NCBI GenBank assembly: GCA_900660155.1
Contig: CABFPE010000347.1
Span: 149,521-213,520 of the forward strand
Length of the DNA: 64,000 nucleotides
Direction: 5' to 3'
DNA from: Hofstenia miamia
Taxonomy: Eukaryota; Xenacoelomorpha; Acoela; Hofsteniidae
Shown here one piece after another: positions 21,926-34,370 of the stretch. A program made the position numbers and the translations under genes. The stretch's first letter is position 1, and the number at the start of each line of letters is the position of its first letter. The notes below the pieces were generated by a model that saw nothing but the letters and a program-made list of their open reading frames with translations, searched no databases and was not told the DNA's origin.

Positions 21926-22185
21926 GTAATTTGATTCTTTTGACTAACTTTGTTTTACGTCGTATTTTGGAGCTCACTACTTCAATACATTCTATGCTGG
22001 GGTGGAAAATTTTTTGATAATGAAGTTGGAGATCCAAATCACTTATTCATTCAATATCTTACATCGCGTTATAATTTTTGCGTACTCATTCCCACAGGTG
22101 GATGGCTTAAATAATCAAGAGCTTTTTGTATTAAATTAGATACAAGTGTTTAAATTTCTTTGTTTTTAATATTAAATATATTTAG

Positions 22186-22569
22186 GACAATAATAGTAGA
22201 TTCTTGCGCGTCTCGCATTCAAAGAGTGATCATGATTTGCTATATATTGGCGATCCTTACCTCTTCACTTATTCATTAACAATCAGTGATTATACTCCTC
22301 TTTATCAATGGGCGTCTCCGTTGATACCGGAGATCATTACCCGCTTCCTCAAGTATATCATTTCATTCTCAGCTGCCCTCGCTTTGTTAAACTCTGTGCC
22401 CTCAATAGCATTAGATGGTCAGTGGATTTTGACGGCGTTCCTGGGTTTGCCGATATGGGGTTTTGATCGTGCAGATAAACAGACTGTCCGTTTTATTCTG
22501 CTCACCTTTGGAACTTTACTTCTTGGGGCCAATATCATTGTGGCATTTATCAATCTTATCCGTTTCTAA
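22186..22569 (+). CDS. MBTPS2: Site-2 protease (S2P), last exon with LDG motif
   Basis: Starts in phase 0 after ATATTTAG and ends at TAA, giving 127 residues. DLLYIGDPYLFTYSLTISDY matches the MLYVGHPLHLHYTVSITSF region. ITRFLKYIISFSAALALLNS and VPSIALDGQWILTAFL carry the conserved NxxPxxxLDGQW motif, whose Asp is the third zinc ligand. A final helix (FILLTFGTLLLGANIIVAF) precedes the stop. The four exons together give about 347 residues, against about 349 from HExxH to the end of human S2P, so the C-terminal half is complete. No AATAAA was found close downstream. Confidence 0.96.
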   Translation, partial: DNNSRFLRVSHSKSDHDLLYIGDPYLFTYSLTISDYTPLYQWASPLIPEIITRFLKYIISFSAALALLNSVPSIALDGQWILTAFLGLPIWGFDRADKQTVRFILLTFGTLLLGANIIVAFINLIRF

Positions 22570-24063
22570 TTTTCATTTACATATCCTAATGGTTCTCAAT
22601 TTATTAATTGGAAACAAACCCTCCTATGCGGTCCTATTTCCCTACTTTTCTTTATTCCAAGTTAAATCAGTTTCGCAATTAAATTGCATTTTGTTTCCGA
22701 TTATATCTGTTATTTTTATTTTCAAATACTGTTGGTTCAAGGGCCTTAATTTATTTTTATTTAATTTGTGCATTGGAATTTGTATATTTTGCTATTTGGT
22801 GTTAAGAGATAGTTTGTATTATTTTGCGAATTCTCTGTAGTCGTGAAATCGTTTACAGTGAAGACTATTATTTTTATTATTATTTAATTATATGCTTGCA
22901 ATGTGCTTGTTTCGCTTCAGGGGTAACTGACTATGATTTGACGACACAAAATTTCTTAGCAAGTCATAATGATCATATCTCAATTTTCACTCATTCATTA
23001 TATCCGTGTTATATTTTTGTGCGATATATGGTATGTAAGGTGAATTGTACGTATAGGACATGGAGGAATAGCAATTTAATTTAGTGATTAATAATTCTTC
23101 CTTCTTCAGGAATTTTAGCAGTTTAAATAGAAACATAACAATATATTTCGCTAAATGTTTAGCATCATCAGACATGATTTTATAATTATCTAAATTTAAA
23201 GACAAAGTTACAAACAGCTATCAGGTTAACAAGTTTTTATATGTTATGAATTGTACGGTATTACAAAACAATTTATTAGCCTTCAGAAACATTTTGAAAT
23301 ATTTAAGAACGAAATTTAAAATTGCCCATTTATAGGTCAAAGCTTTTGTGATTAATATTTTTGCTTGTTTTGTCTTTTACTATATTTTGAATTGCTTACG
23401 ATATAAATATTAATTTCAATTTACCCATGTCTTATATATATATATATATGTGTGTGAAGGGTTTTTTGTACCTTTAGACAACCTAGAAATTTATCAATGC
23501 TTTTCATTTTCTTTCAAACAATGCTTTTTACTACACTACACTTATTACACTCAAAAAGTAAAAAAAAATTCTTGTGTTATCTAAGTCATTGACGTTCGAA
23601 AAAAGCTCATTTGTTCAAAATGAATTTGCTGAATGATGTGGTTTGATTAGCAAATTTCAAACAAGTTTATTGTCTACAATGACTGACATTGAATATATTT
23701 ATAACATGCAGTCAGAAATATTGGTTTGCATCAGGATTCTCGGTAACAACATATATTTAAATTCTCATGTACACATACATGTATTAAGTTTACAAACTTA
23801 TTGAGAACATAAATAATGCAACTTTCTTCATATGAACATAGTTATCACAGTAAATGTTTGTTTCTTGATTAACATTTGTAAACTACATATAAATTAATAC
23901 TTTTTGTTTATTCTTGAATTGAAATATCTATATTCAGAGGTGCTTTTTACAATACAAAATACTGTCTACAACTCTAAATAGCGTCAAACAATAGAAATAA
24001 AGGAAAAAACTCATACAAAAATTATTACAATTACCAGCTTGGGCTATGACGAATTTAGGTTAG
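22570..24063. other. S2P 3' flank, no gene seen
   Basis: AT-rich, with a short TA/TG run near 23433-23455. Frames at 22463-23205 are shadows or chance. The last 100-150 bp probably belong to the 3' untranslated part of the minus-strand LINE. Confidence 0.5.
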
Positions 24064-24672
24064 ATGCGGTCTATTGAATAATCACTATTATAAAATTTAA
24101 AACCTCGCCAGTTATATTCAAGGCTTTCCTTTGTATAACTACAGAAGTATTCTTTAATTTCGTTTTTGAATACTCTTAATTTATTTATAGATTTATGTAA
24201 ATTATTCCATCTATTTTCTTGTTATATGGAAGAGGCCTAATTTTTAATGTTCTATGATTATCTAAGCAAAATTTTGGAGGATAGAAAATTGGATTTTTGG
24301 TATGAACAATATTGAATATTTTAATAAAAGTAGTTAATATATTTTTATAAATAATGCATTGTGGATTTAGAAAAGTTTTTCTTGATTTCTCTATTTCTTT
24401 TATGAATTTATTCAAAAGTTGTTGATTTATGTTGATATACAGTATGTTTCTATAATTAAAGTGACTTACTATTAATGTGTGAATTAATTGAATTTTTGCT
24501 GTGGTTGGAAGCTGTTGTGATATATTGCTAAGAGCCTTTATTGGATTGGCCATTTTCTTAACACTAGATATTTGTTTTGGAAAATTAAGTTGAGAATCAA
24601 AAATGATACCTAAATGTTTAAAAGAATTAACTTGTTCTATGTATGTGTCATTAAATTTCAATTTAAATTGTG
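24064..24672 (-). mobile_element. LINE ORF2, 3' part (decayed)
   Basis: Minus-strand continuation of the LINE at 26075-27599, separated from it by the Penelope-like insertion. It encodes SSQFKLKFNDTYIEQVNSFK followed by HLGIIFDSQLNF, a typical post-RT segment of Jockey/CR1-like LINEs. The C-terminal part contains QLIHTLIVSHFNYRNILY and ends near RGFKFYNSDYSIDRI with a stop at about 24064. The frame is broken at least once. The 3' untranslated part may continue to about 23.9 kb. Confidence 0.75.
24663..24672. repeat. Putative target duplication of the Penelope-like element (left)
   Basis: TTAAATTGTG; the right copy at 26075-26084 is TTAATTTGTG (9 of 10 identical). LINE coding similarity stops on both sides exactly here. 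Confidence 0.6.
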
Positions 24673-26074
24673 AACTATTTGAAACCCTAAACAAAATGCT
24701 AAGTTTATTACCTGAAGGAAATATCAACATCAATGCTAAAAAATTTGCTAATGACATCATAAAACAAAACACAAAGGGTTATATGGTTTCATATGATATT
24801 AAGAGTCTATACACAAATGTACCATTGAAAAAATCAATTGATGCTGCAATTGAACTCCTTAAGAATAAAAACACAAAAATTTACAATCTGGAGTATAACA
24901 CAACAAAAGAACTATTAACTTTAGCAACGAAGAATACTTTAATGGAATTTAATAACACATTTTATCGTCAAAAAGATGGTTTAGCCATGGGAAATCCGTT
25001 AAGTTCTACTCTTGCAAATATATATTTAACTACAATTGAAAACAAATTTACAACATCAGACATCCACCTCATTTATAATCAACGCTATATGGATGATATA
25101 TTTGCATTAGTAAAAGATGAAGAAGCATCAGAAAACATACTTACACAATTGAATTTAATTGACAAGAGTATTCAATTTACGAGAGATTGAAACTAAGAAC
25201 AACTTTCATTTTTTGAATATACAAATAATTAGAAAAGATGACAAATTTGAAACTGGAATCTATTATAAACCAACAGACACGGGATTTTTATTGAACTACA
25301 ACTCATATACGCCTTTAAATTACAAAATATCATTAATTAAAGGTTGTATTCATCGAATATTTGACAATTGCAGCACATATAGAACAATTAACCAAGAAAT
25401 AGGAAAACTTAAGATCGAATTAAAGAAGAATGAATATCCAAATAATTTTATAGATCGACATATTAAGAAATCATTAGAAGACATTTTAATTAAAAACAAA
25501 AGATCAAAAAACAATCAAACTAATTATGAACATTGTTTTAAGATCGAATATAGAGGACTTCATACCGAAAACATGATCAAAGAACTCAAAAAAATATCAA
25601 TAATTAAAGAAAATGTTAGATTTATATATAGCAATCATAAGCTAAGAACAAAATTTCAATTAAAATCTACAACTGAAGAAACCAATAAGTCAAATATAAT
25701 TTATCAAATCAAATGCACCTGTGGTGAAGATTATATTGGTTTTTCTAGTAGGCAACTATCAAGAAGAATTAAAGAACATGAGAACAGTTCTAATATATCT
25801 AATCATTTAAAACAATGCGGACTAAACTTTGAAACAAAAATTACATCAAACATCACTATCAAGTAATTTAAAAATTATTGAGAGCATTTTTAAAAAATCC
25901 TTGCAACCAAGTTTAAACACAAAAGAAAACTATTTATAAATTAAATTTGCCACTTTTTAAAATTTAAAAAATTATAATTATTATTGTAAAATTTAGTAAA
26001 TTTAGAGGGAATAATTTGTAAAACTGACGATGACTTTGTAAATCGAAATATATCTCTGCATGTTCTCATTAAAG
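24673..26074 (+). mobile_element. Penelope-like element, 5'-truncated, inserted in a LINE
   Basis: About 1.4 kb on the plus strand. It encodes the reverse transcriptase of a Penelope-like element: MVSYDIKSLYTNVPLKK, then KDGLAMGNPLSSTLANIYL, then the catalytic YMDDIF box. The thumb region KPTDTGFLLNYNSYTPLNYK and the linker NYPNNFIDRHIKK-like segment follow. At the end is a GIY-YIG endonuclease: IIYQIKCTCGEDYIGF and RRIKEHENSSN. This RT plus GIY-YIG order is diagnostic of endonuclease-bearing Penelope elements. The copy starts inside the RT and its frame is interrupted in about two places, so it is not functional. Its tail (26025-26060) has a hammerhead-like core. Confidence 0.9.
26025..26060 (+). 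ncRNA. Hammerhead-like motif in Penelope tail (degenerate)
   Basis: CTGACGA, a short imperfect stem-loop (GAC...ATC), then GAAA and TATATC. Penelope-like elements are known to carry hammerhead ribozymes with very short stem III in their terminal repeats. Spacing and core bases fit, but stem II has a mismatch and stem I is weak, so this copy is probably inactive. Confidence 0.35.
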
Positions 26075-27599
26075 TTAATTTGTGGAATTATTGTTAGATT
26101 TAGGTCTAATTAAGCAAAATTGAGTTTTAGATGGGTTTATTCTTAGTTTTAGTGCAGCAAAATATTGTGCAAGAAGAGTGCAATTTTCTTCGAGAACTTT
26201 TATAGCAATTTCAGGAGACACGTGTAAACTAAATAGCATAATATTATCAGCATATTGTATAACATTACATGTGGCATGATTGCTCAAATCATTTACATAC
26301 ATATTGAATAGTAAAGGTCCCAAAATTTTTCCTTGTGGAACACCATTTTAATAAAAATCCAGTCAGAGAATTCCATTTAGTTTAACTCTGCGATTATAGA
26401 GATAACTGCTTATTAGGTCTGCACTTTTGTCTGAGAAGCCCAGAATTTTTATTTTTTTATTAATATGTGGTGGTCGATAGAGTCAATTGCTGTTGATAAA
26501 TGTAAGCAAGCAACTGCTGAACACTCATCTATATTTATGCTATTTCTCTAATTTTTGGTAGCTGTTAACAATGCATCATTTGTATAAATATATTTACGAA
26601 AACCATATTGATTTTGAGAGTAGGGATTATGTTTACATAAATGTTCGTTAATTTGATTGAAAAGAAGTCTTTCAAAAATCTTGCTAATTATATATGTAAC
26701 AGAAATTGGTCTATAGTTCAATCATTTGGGTCATCTTTTTTAAATAATGAAGTAATATTTGCCAATTTTAATTGGTCTGAAAGTCTAATGCAAGCGTTTA
26801 TGATGTATGAAACAGCTATCATATCTAGCAATTTTTAGAGACCAAGTTGGAATAATGGAGGGGCCACTAGATTTGTATATTTAAAAAATTGAATATATTT
26901 AATAATTTCAAACTTATTCACGAATCTGAAGAAGGGCGAGGCTATAGGCTGAACTTGATTGATCTTAAAGAGAGTATTTACTCCATCAAAATTGCCTAAG
27001 TTGCAAAATACTTCATTAAATATGTTACTCATCACCTTATTGTTAGTGATTACCTTTCCTTTATAATTTATTTTTTCGATTTTTTCAGTTTTTATTTGTT
27101 TCCTATTTAATAAAATATTTATAAAGTACCACCTACCTTTTTTGAGAATAGATTTTTTGATATTCAGAGCAGCAATATTTGTTATAGGCTTTTCGTATGT
27201 AAATATTGCACAAATTACGTGAATTTTTATAAGGATTATATTTGTTTGCAGTTTCAGAATTTTTGTATTCCTTCCATTTAGATTCCTTTTGTTCAATTAA
27301 CTCTAAGCATTTTGTATCAATCCATGGCTTAAAAACTTTTTTTTAGACACATTATCAAATTTCTTCAGAGTAAAAATTTTCCTTTCAGGGCAACAAATAT
27401 CTAAATAGAATACAAGAATTTTATTAAAGTTGTTAATCATTTCATTGGGTGTTTGTGAAGAGTTAATTCTACTCCAATGTTCGGGTTTTAAATTATTTAT
27501 AAGTTTTAAGACATTTTCTTCTGATGTTTCTCTTATTTTTATCCAAGATTTAGTTGGGTTTTTAATTTCTTGCTTATTGGAATAAGCTATTAAAAACAA
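26075..27599 (-). mobile_element. LINE ORF2, 5' and central RT part (decayed)
   Basis: Read on the minus strand from 27599: WSRINSSQTPNEMINNFNKI, then RT motifs in shifting frames: LNYRPISVTYIISKIFERLL, NPYSQNQYGFRK, SIDHHILINKKIKILGF, GVPQGKILGPLLFNMYVNDL and IQYADNIMLF. The last is the YADD catalytic box with the second Asp replaced by Asn. Order and wording fit a Jockey/CR1-type LINE. Several stops and shifts are present, and the N-terminal APE endonuclease is not seen upstream of 27.6 kb, so the copy is 5'-truncated and dead. It was old enough to be hit by the Penelope-like element. Confidence 0.85.
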
Positions 27600-28679
27600 T
27601 GATCAGAGTAGGGAAATTCAGAGCAAATTTAGGGGAGAGTGGGGATAGTTGGAATGCTTTTTTTTAAAAAAAGTTCTATTATTGGAAATAATTAAAATGA
27701 AACAGTAAATTTTCAATTGAAATTTATTTATTTTAATAAAACTACTTTCAAAGGAAGCAATGCATTATTAATGAATATAATTTGAATTGTTGATGCCTTA
27801 ATGCTACTGTGCTTTGTTAGAACAATACTTAATCATGTGATACATTTTCAAACTGATCAAGCAAGTTTGAGATGTTTGTAGGTACTGCACTAGTTTGTTT
27901 TATAGAGTAATCTATGGCTATGCATCAATTTTACATTGGCTTGCTATTGTTACACTTAACAGATAATTTAGAAATTATCCTGAGTTGATTTTGTTGCACA
28001 TGATAATTGTTTGTCTTCAAGTCTACAGAGTAAAAAACCAATGTTGGGTTACTATTTCATCACTGCAGTGACATGTTCAATTGACATAACATGATTATGT
28101 ATAATGGTCTGATCTTTGAAATCATTTTTCAAATTCTTCCCATACATAATGTTTGTCTAAAGTGAATGACAGCAACAAATAACTGTCCAAACCATGTTAA
28201 GGTGTTCGGTGCCCAAAATCAGGGTTGCACACTTTGATCTCATGGTGTTTCTTAAAAATTCCTTCTGATTTTAAAAATTATTTGATTAGTCATGGTTAAA
28301 TATGTATTTATGTGAAAATTGCTCTTTGTAAATAAATTTATCATGCTTCATGGCTGTTAATTGATTCCATGCAAATCATCCTAAGTAGCCTTTTAACAAA
28401 GTTGATAGTTTAATGAACCACAATTAATACAATAATTTTTTAATAATTTTTTTAAGTAGTTACAAAATCAATATTTCAGTAATTAAAAAATTGATAAATT
28501 TACAAAATTAATAATTGAATAAATCAAGATTTCAATGATTAACAAAAATTATCTACAAATTCACACAATATAATATGATTGACAGCATGCTTTATGGTAA
28601 TCAAATAATGAGTCTCGAGATCTTGCTAAAATCTAATTAGCATTGCTTTGCATTAGTGCAATTGAGAGACTGCAAAAAT
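27600..28679. other. No gene seen
   Basis: AT-rich DNA between two retroelement fragments. A purine-rich patch (GGGGAGAGTGGGGATAG) lies at about 27632. No coding similarity was recognised. Confidence 0.45.
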
Positions 28680-29588
28680 CTAAAGAAACCATAACCACAT
28701 CTCTATTGGGAATTTTCTGTAATTCTGCAAGAAGGGCTTGTTTCTGAGAAGTCTTGAGGTAGCTGAAAGGCTCCCTAGTGTTTCTAGGGCCAATGGCTCA
28801 AATAAATAACTTTCAGAATCACAATTATTAAAGTATTTTGAGCACTTGAAATCTTTAGCTACTGCTAGAGCCCAGCCTGTATTGGATGCTGCATTTGAAA
28901 TAGTTGAAATTTGCATTGGAGTCAAGTCTAGTGTAGCAGGTTTATCTGCAAACCAAACAGGAATGAAAAATCACTAGGTTTAGAATGAGTCCCATGAACT
29001 AGATAGTGTTGCTCTTTTACATCAGATAAGAAGGCAGAAGCTGCAATTGAAAATACAATATTGTGAAGACGATCATGCTTACCAATTCTGTCACCTTTGC
29101 TGATGCAAGTAAGAGCACAGTTGCCATAGATATCCAAAGTCCCGCTCAGATAAGAGGACTTTTTCTTGATTCTGAATAGATCAGGAGACCTGAATGTTAA
29201 CAAGTTACTTCCTGATATTCAGAGGAAAGATTGAGGGCAAATGCTTTCAGAGGAATAGCAGTTAATCATGCCCCAGAAGCCTTGACAACTAAGAGCACAA
29301 TCTAGCTTGATCATGAACTTCAAGCGCTTGATCAAAAAAATTGTCATATTGAACTTGTATTGAAAAGCTTTCTTAGGGTGGTGATAAAGCAATTCTTCTG
29401 ACCCAGTTATCAAAAAAAGAGATAATTAGTGAAATCCACAGAATTGGTAATGTCTGCACTTGTGATTTTTTCAACAAAATCTTGAGCTTCAAGAACAGAA
29501 CCCAAATCTGCCCAAAGATGCTCTTCACATGCGTGATGTATACCAAAGCCTCCCATTTTGATAGGGAAAGATGCTTGATTCCATGCAA
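28680..29588 (-). mobile_element. Retrotransposon fragment with GDRIxxHxxL-type C-terminus
   Basis: Minus-strand pieces read GIKHLSLSKWEALVYI, KLDCALSCQGFWGMINCYSS, GTLDIYGNCALTCISKGDRI followed by GKHDRLHNIVFSIAASAF, then HGTHSKPSDF and EPLALETLGSLS. The order C...GDxALxC..GDRIxRHxxLRxxxF...RPxD...ETxG is that of the cysteine/histidine plus nuclease-like C-terminus of a widespread group of animal non-LTR retrotransposons. These probably carry a restriction-like endonuclease; my naming is from memory. Several frames are needed, and only the 3' third of an ORF is present. It is distinct from the LINE at 24-27.6 kb. Confidence 0.5.
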
Positions 29589-32500
29589 TGCCAGGAAGAA
29601 AAAATATATATTTCTAAGTAAATGATTTGTTAATCATGGCTATGTATAATTAAAAATTGCATTTCAATATGGATTTATTGTGGCTATATCGGTTACACCT
29701 GAAGGGTGCTTCTGACATTTTTAAAATACATTGGAAATTCAACGGCAACAACTTCTTACAGAAACTATTAAAAATTCAATTATCGTTTGATATTTGTATG
29801 TGCGGCATTCTATGTTTGATAGCGATTGTAATTAATAGCCAATTTTGTTCCCTATTTTTTCTGATCAGACGTTTTCTGTGGAAGCATGAGGCTATGAGAT
29901 CCCACAAATGCTTTTTATAAATACTATTTTGTGGGTTTACGCTTTTTTCATGTCTATTTTGACATTTTTCGCCTTTTGCCGCTAGCTTATTTTGCAATTT
30001 TTTTCTGCCTAGAAACAAATGGTCATTTCTTGCTGATTCGTAAACTTGGACGGTTTGAATATATTTATCACCATTATTATTGCTGTTAGGATTTGTTCAA
30101 TTTTTTATTGATATTCATTATTAATTTGCGGCCATTGATCATCTATTCGAAAGCAGTAACCACTTAGAAAATTTACGAGATAGAACAAATGAGTACTATG
30201 GTTAATTACTCTTTCTCTTTCATGATGTTGATATGCCTTGAAAACGAGTTGTATTGATGAATCTACTTTTAAAGTATCTTGTTTGAAGAAAGATAACTAA
30301 ATTATTCATAATCTCTAATTGGAATCCAGGAAAGCTGGTTTCCTCTAAACGATTTAAAAATTCCTCATCTCTGTTGAAACAATTGGTTGCCCTCTAGCGT
30401 TGCCTGTCGCTGTACAGATTTGCTGTACGCTACGTTTACTTCTCTTTAGTCCTTCATTTTTTATTTTGCTAATTTCTATGCAATCTAAATGAGTGTCATA
30501 CACCGCTTAGCGGCGATTAGTCGGTAATAACGTTGTTTATCCCGCGTGAGGGTTGTTTTCACTGTGTTTTAAGTTTGGATTTTCCTTTTAATTAATTACT
30601 GCCTTATTTTCCAGATTTTATCAACAAAAGACCATCTTGCGGAACCGACTGCTAGTTAACAGGTAATTTTTTATTAATTTGTAATATATACAATCGTACT
30701 TTTAAACTTTATAATCATCCCATTATCTTTTATAACATTAATAAACTAGTGTTTGCTTTATTGGATACACTGGACTACATTCGAGATTGCTGGTTTTCGT
30801 AAATCGATAAAAATTGCTGCAAAGTACAACCATCTGTAAATATAAGAATCTAATCAAAGTTTGCCTGTTGCTTTTTGGGTTGTTAATGCGAACATTGCTT
30901 TAGCGGGCATATATGAATCTTGAAACCATAATAATGGGCCTGCACCACACAACTACATTTTAAGAGTAAATTAGTAAATTTCAAGTACTACACACATTTG
31001 AGATCATGGTCGCATATTTGTAATTTTAAATGATCAATTATCAACACACCGTTATCACTCATTAATAGATGGTTAATTTCAACCAAATAATCAAGGTTAA
31101 CATTTAAGATACAAGTTGGAATTTGAACAATAGAGAATAGGAATGTTAGATACTCAACGATTGTGATGATGATAAAATTTGAAAGAATGTGTTTGGCAAT
31201 GGTTCAGTATTTGGATTTGAAGGAAGATGAACCCATTAGTGGACAATAAACATGAAATAGACTCACACCTCTGATCTGAAAAAGAAATCGTTTAAAATCA
31301 CACAATAACATTTTTAAATGAATTTGTTAGAACGAATGCATGACTTCTTGTACAATGTACCAGTTATTCAACTATTGTTTAAAATTTTATTTTTTGTATC
31401 AAAAGTAAAATTTAATTTTTGTTAAAATCAAAAATAATAGTGTAATATATCACTTCAACCAAATTAAAAAGTGTTTAAGCCACTATTAAAAGTTTAGAGT
31501 TGGTGCTAATAACCTAAACCAATGCCACAAATATTGCTTTGCAATGCTACTTAGCTATGCATTAATTACCACAAATTCTTATTACGATGTCCATTCCATC
31601 TCTTGATATTATGTATTTATTTATCACACTAAGGAACACTATAACATATTGTACAGACTTCAGAATGAATTTTTGAAGCGTATATGCCATTAAATCATCA
31701 ACAATAGGAATCTTAGCAGAGCCCACACTATGCAAACAATAAAACTTGTGAAACTTGATAAAGGAGTTTTGTGGAAGTACACACTTTTAATAGTAAAAAT
31801 ATTTTTAATTAAGGTAATGCATAAGGATTGAATTTACTTTTTAGACAGTGATGGTTCTCATTTAAGTAACAGACAAGATAAAACGTTCTTTTTACAATTG
31901 TGTTCAAATGTTATGTGAACACTTTGATATTTGGTTATTACTTGTTATAGTAATTTTCCAAATTCAATTAAGATTGATAAAGTGCTAAAAGATAGTGTGA
32001 GAGAAATTAATTATTCTTAACTGTCAAAGAACTCCTACGCAGAGGTGTAATGACGTCATATCTGTGAAGCTGAGTTTCTACTAATTTCACAATATTTGTC
32101 TACATCATCAGTGGTTAAACATCTCGACCCTCTCATGTCTAAGTTTATAGATTCCTTTATGCTTCTAAACTATTTATATATTTTTATTGCTACGTCAGCT
32201 CAAAGATATGAAAGTTTATTTGGCTTTGATGTTTGAATAAAGGTTTCGATTACTACACAAAGCTACTACTTCTGACGAAATTGCTTCCTCCACATAATAA
32301 AGAATCGAATATCCCGCATTTATAAATCAACAGAAACTTCGTCTGTACATCATAAAAAGTAAAATGATGAAATTAATAAAGGTAGATTCGCAATAATTTT
32401 ATAAAATTTAGGCGCTTGGTGCCATATCGAGTTTTTCTATGCGCATTTTTTATCAATTAACTTACAGAATTTTCTTCTGGCGAATTGAAAAATTCGTCTG

Positions 32501-34370
32501 CGGCTCCCATTTATTGTAATTGGTTTCAATATTTACATTGCAATGCTAAAATGCTATTGGAAATTAGAAGTAACAATACATTTTGGACTTGTTCCTAGAT
32601 GTTAAAACGCGATGCGAACTTTCCGGTACCTCATTTGTAGAATTGTTAGTGAAGCGTACTTTTTTAACGATGTATTCATTCGTGGTATTTCTTCTGTTAG
32701 GAAATCCAAAAGCCTCTTTGCTTGAAAATTTATTTCTAAAATATAAAATTTTGGTCATATGGAGGATCTAAACTGAAATTATCCATGGAATCAAAGCATG
32801 AAGAATTTTAAATGATCATTAATTTGAATAATTTTGTATTTCTGCGTGGTTTATGCAACAAGCTGTGAATTAAAAGTCACCCTTTGAACTAGTTGATTAA
32901 TAGACTTTATGAGTGTCTTTTACGAGACTGTTATAGCTGGTCGATACACTTGTTTGGGTTGACTTCCGTTAGAGTAGGTGTCACAACAATTTGTTAATTT
33001 CTGATCACAGCTACACACCCCGTCTAGCAATTAAAACAAATCTCGACACTCACAAGAGCGTTGATTGGCTAGGTTGAGACTAACTAAATTGAATTTCCGC
33101 TCAAATGGTAAACTAACTTACCTCGATTTATCTGATTAGATCGTATAAATGGCTACCATGAACTACTTTGCGAACATTAAATCAAACATTTCAAATATGC
33201 TTTCAGTTAACTCGCCATCATTTTGAATGTGGAAATAAAATATAAATGCCCATTGCAGACATGCAAGAAAACAGTTAGATATAAGCAAATGGGCTTGCTT
33301 AATTCAATTTTTCATCCTTACTCCAATTCCGAGAAACGGAAATGTACTTAATCTAAAGTATTCCGTCTGGTTGTGTCAGCTGAGATAGCATTGCAACAAG
33401 CGACTATCACTAATAGTTTCCCACAGTTTATTATACATTTTCAATTGTTTATTATTATTTACAACGTGTAGACGCAGGGATATTGATAGTTACTAGAAAC
33501 GGAAGCACGCCTGTTATACTTATTCAAAGTTACTATGAGTGCACAAGTTATTTGACTCTACACATAAATTATGTTCCAATGGTTGACGTTAAGTTGTTTG
33601 TCACTCAAACATTACGTTTACTTACGTATAAAGCCTTAAGTCTGAAGCTACCCTAATGTAAATCTGTTTTATATATGCGCGTTGACTAATATGTTGGAGG
33701 GTTCTGAGGAACCAGAGTTTTATTTGTCCCTATCCCATGTAGGCCTGTTGTAATTGTATCAGTCAAATTAAATTTTCTTGTCCCACGGCATAGCTTTTAT
33801 TTTGCCCAAATTGGCGAAAATTATTAGTAGTAATCGGAGGAGTATTCATTATTCGGCCAAAAATTTTTCGCCCCGTGTAATAATTGGAAACTTAGCCCAT
33901 TAGAAACTTCGCCCACTGAATGTTTCGCCAACTACATAATCAAGTTTTTCGAAGGGTTTTGTGTAAGTATATTGCAAAAAATTAATGTATCGTATTACTA
34001 ATTATTACCTCGAATTTTTCCTTGGGGTTTGATTAGCGTTTAAAAAAATATATGCTACTGTTTTTACATATATAAACTTTGCCATTCTTCGAAAGGTTTT
34101 TAATTTGAAATTCAGTTGTAAGATATTTTCCACGCACAAATGTATTCAATTAAAGGAGCTGTATGTTCCTAAATTCTGCAGTACTTTCAATCACAACTGC
34201 TTTGTTTGTTTGTAATAGAAATATGAAAAATTTTCAAGACTGAAGATTAATCATTCCGAGTTGTGGCGTAAGAATAATAATACATTGACGGCGGTTTCTT
34301 TTGATGAATGCGATTTATCCATTAAATTTTAATTTATGCACACCATGACAAGTATTCAACATTTAAATTC
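29589..34370. other. Long AT-rich stretch, no gene seen
   Basis: Only chance frames. A somewhat more GC-rich patch lies at 30390-30680 (GCGTTGCCTGTCGCTGTAC, CCGCTTAGCGGCGATTAG) and could be a promoter or first-exon region, but nothing confirms it. The GGCGAA repeat at 33811-33931 is listed separately. Confidence 0.45.
33811..33931. repeat. Short GGCGAA/TTCGCC inverted repeat element
   Basis: Begins TTGGCGAAAATTATT and ends TGTTTCGCCAA, an inverted match. In between, TTCGCCC or CGCC-like words recur (TTTTTCGCCCCGTG, AACTTCGCCCACTG). The regular spacing suggests a small non-autonomous repeat built of diverged GGCGAA modules. Confidence 0.45.
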
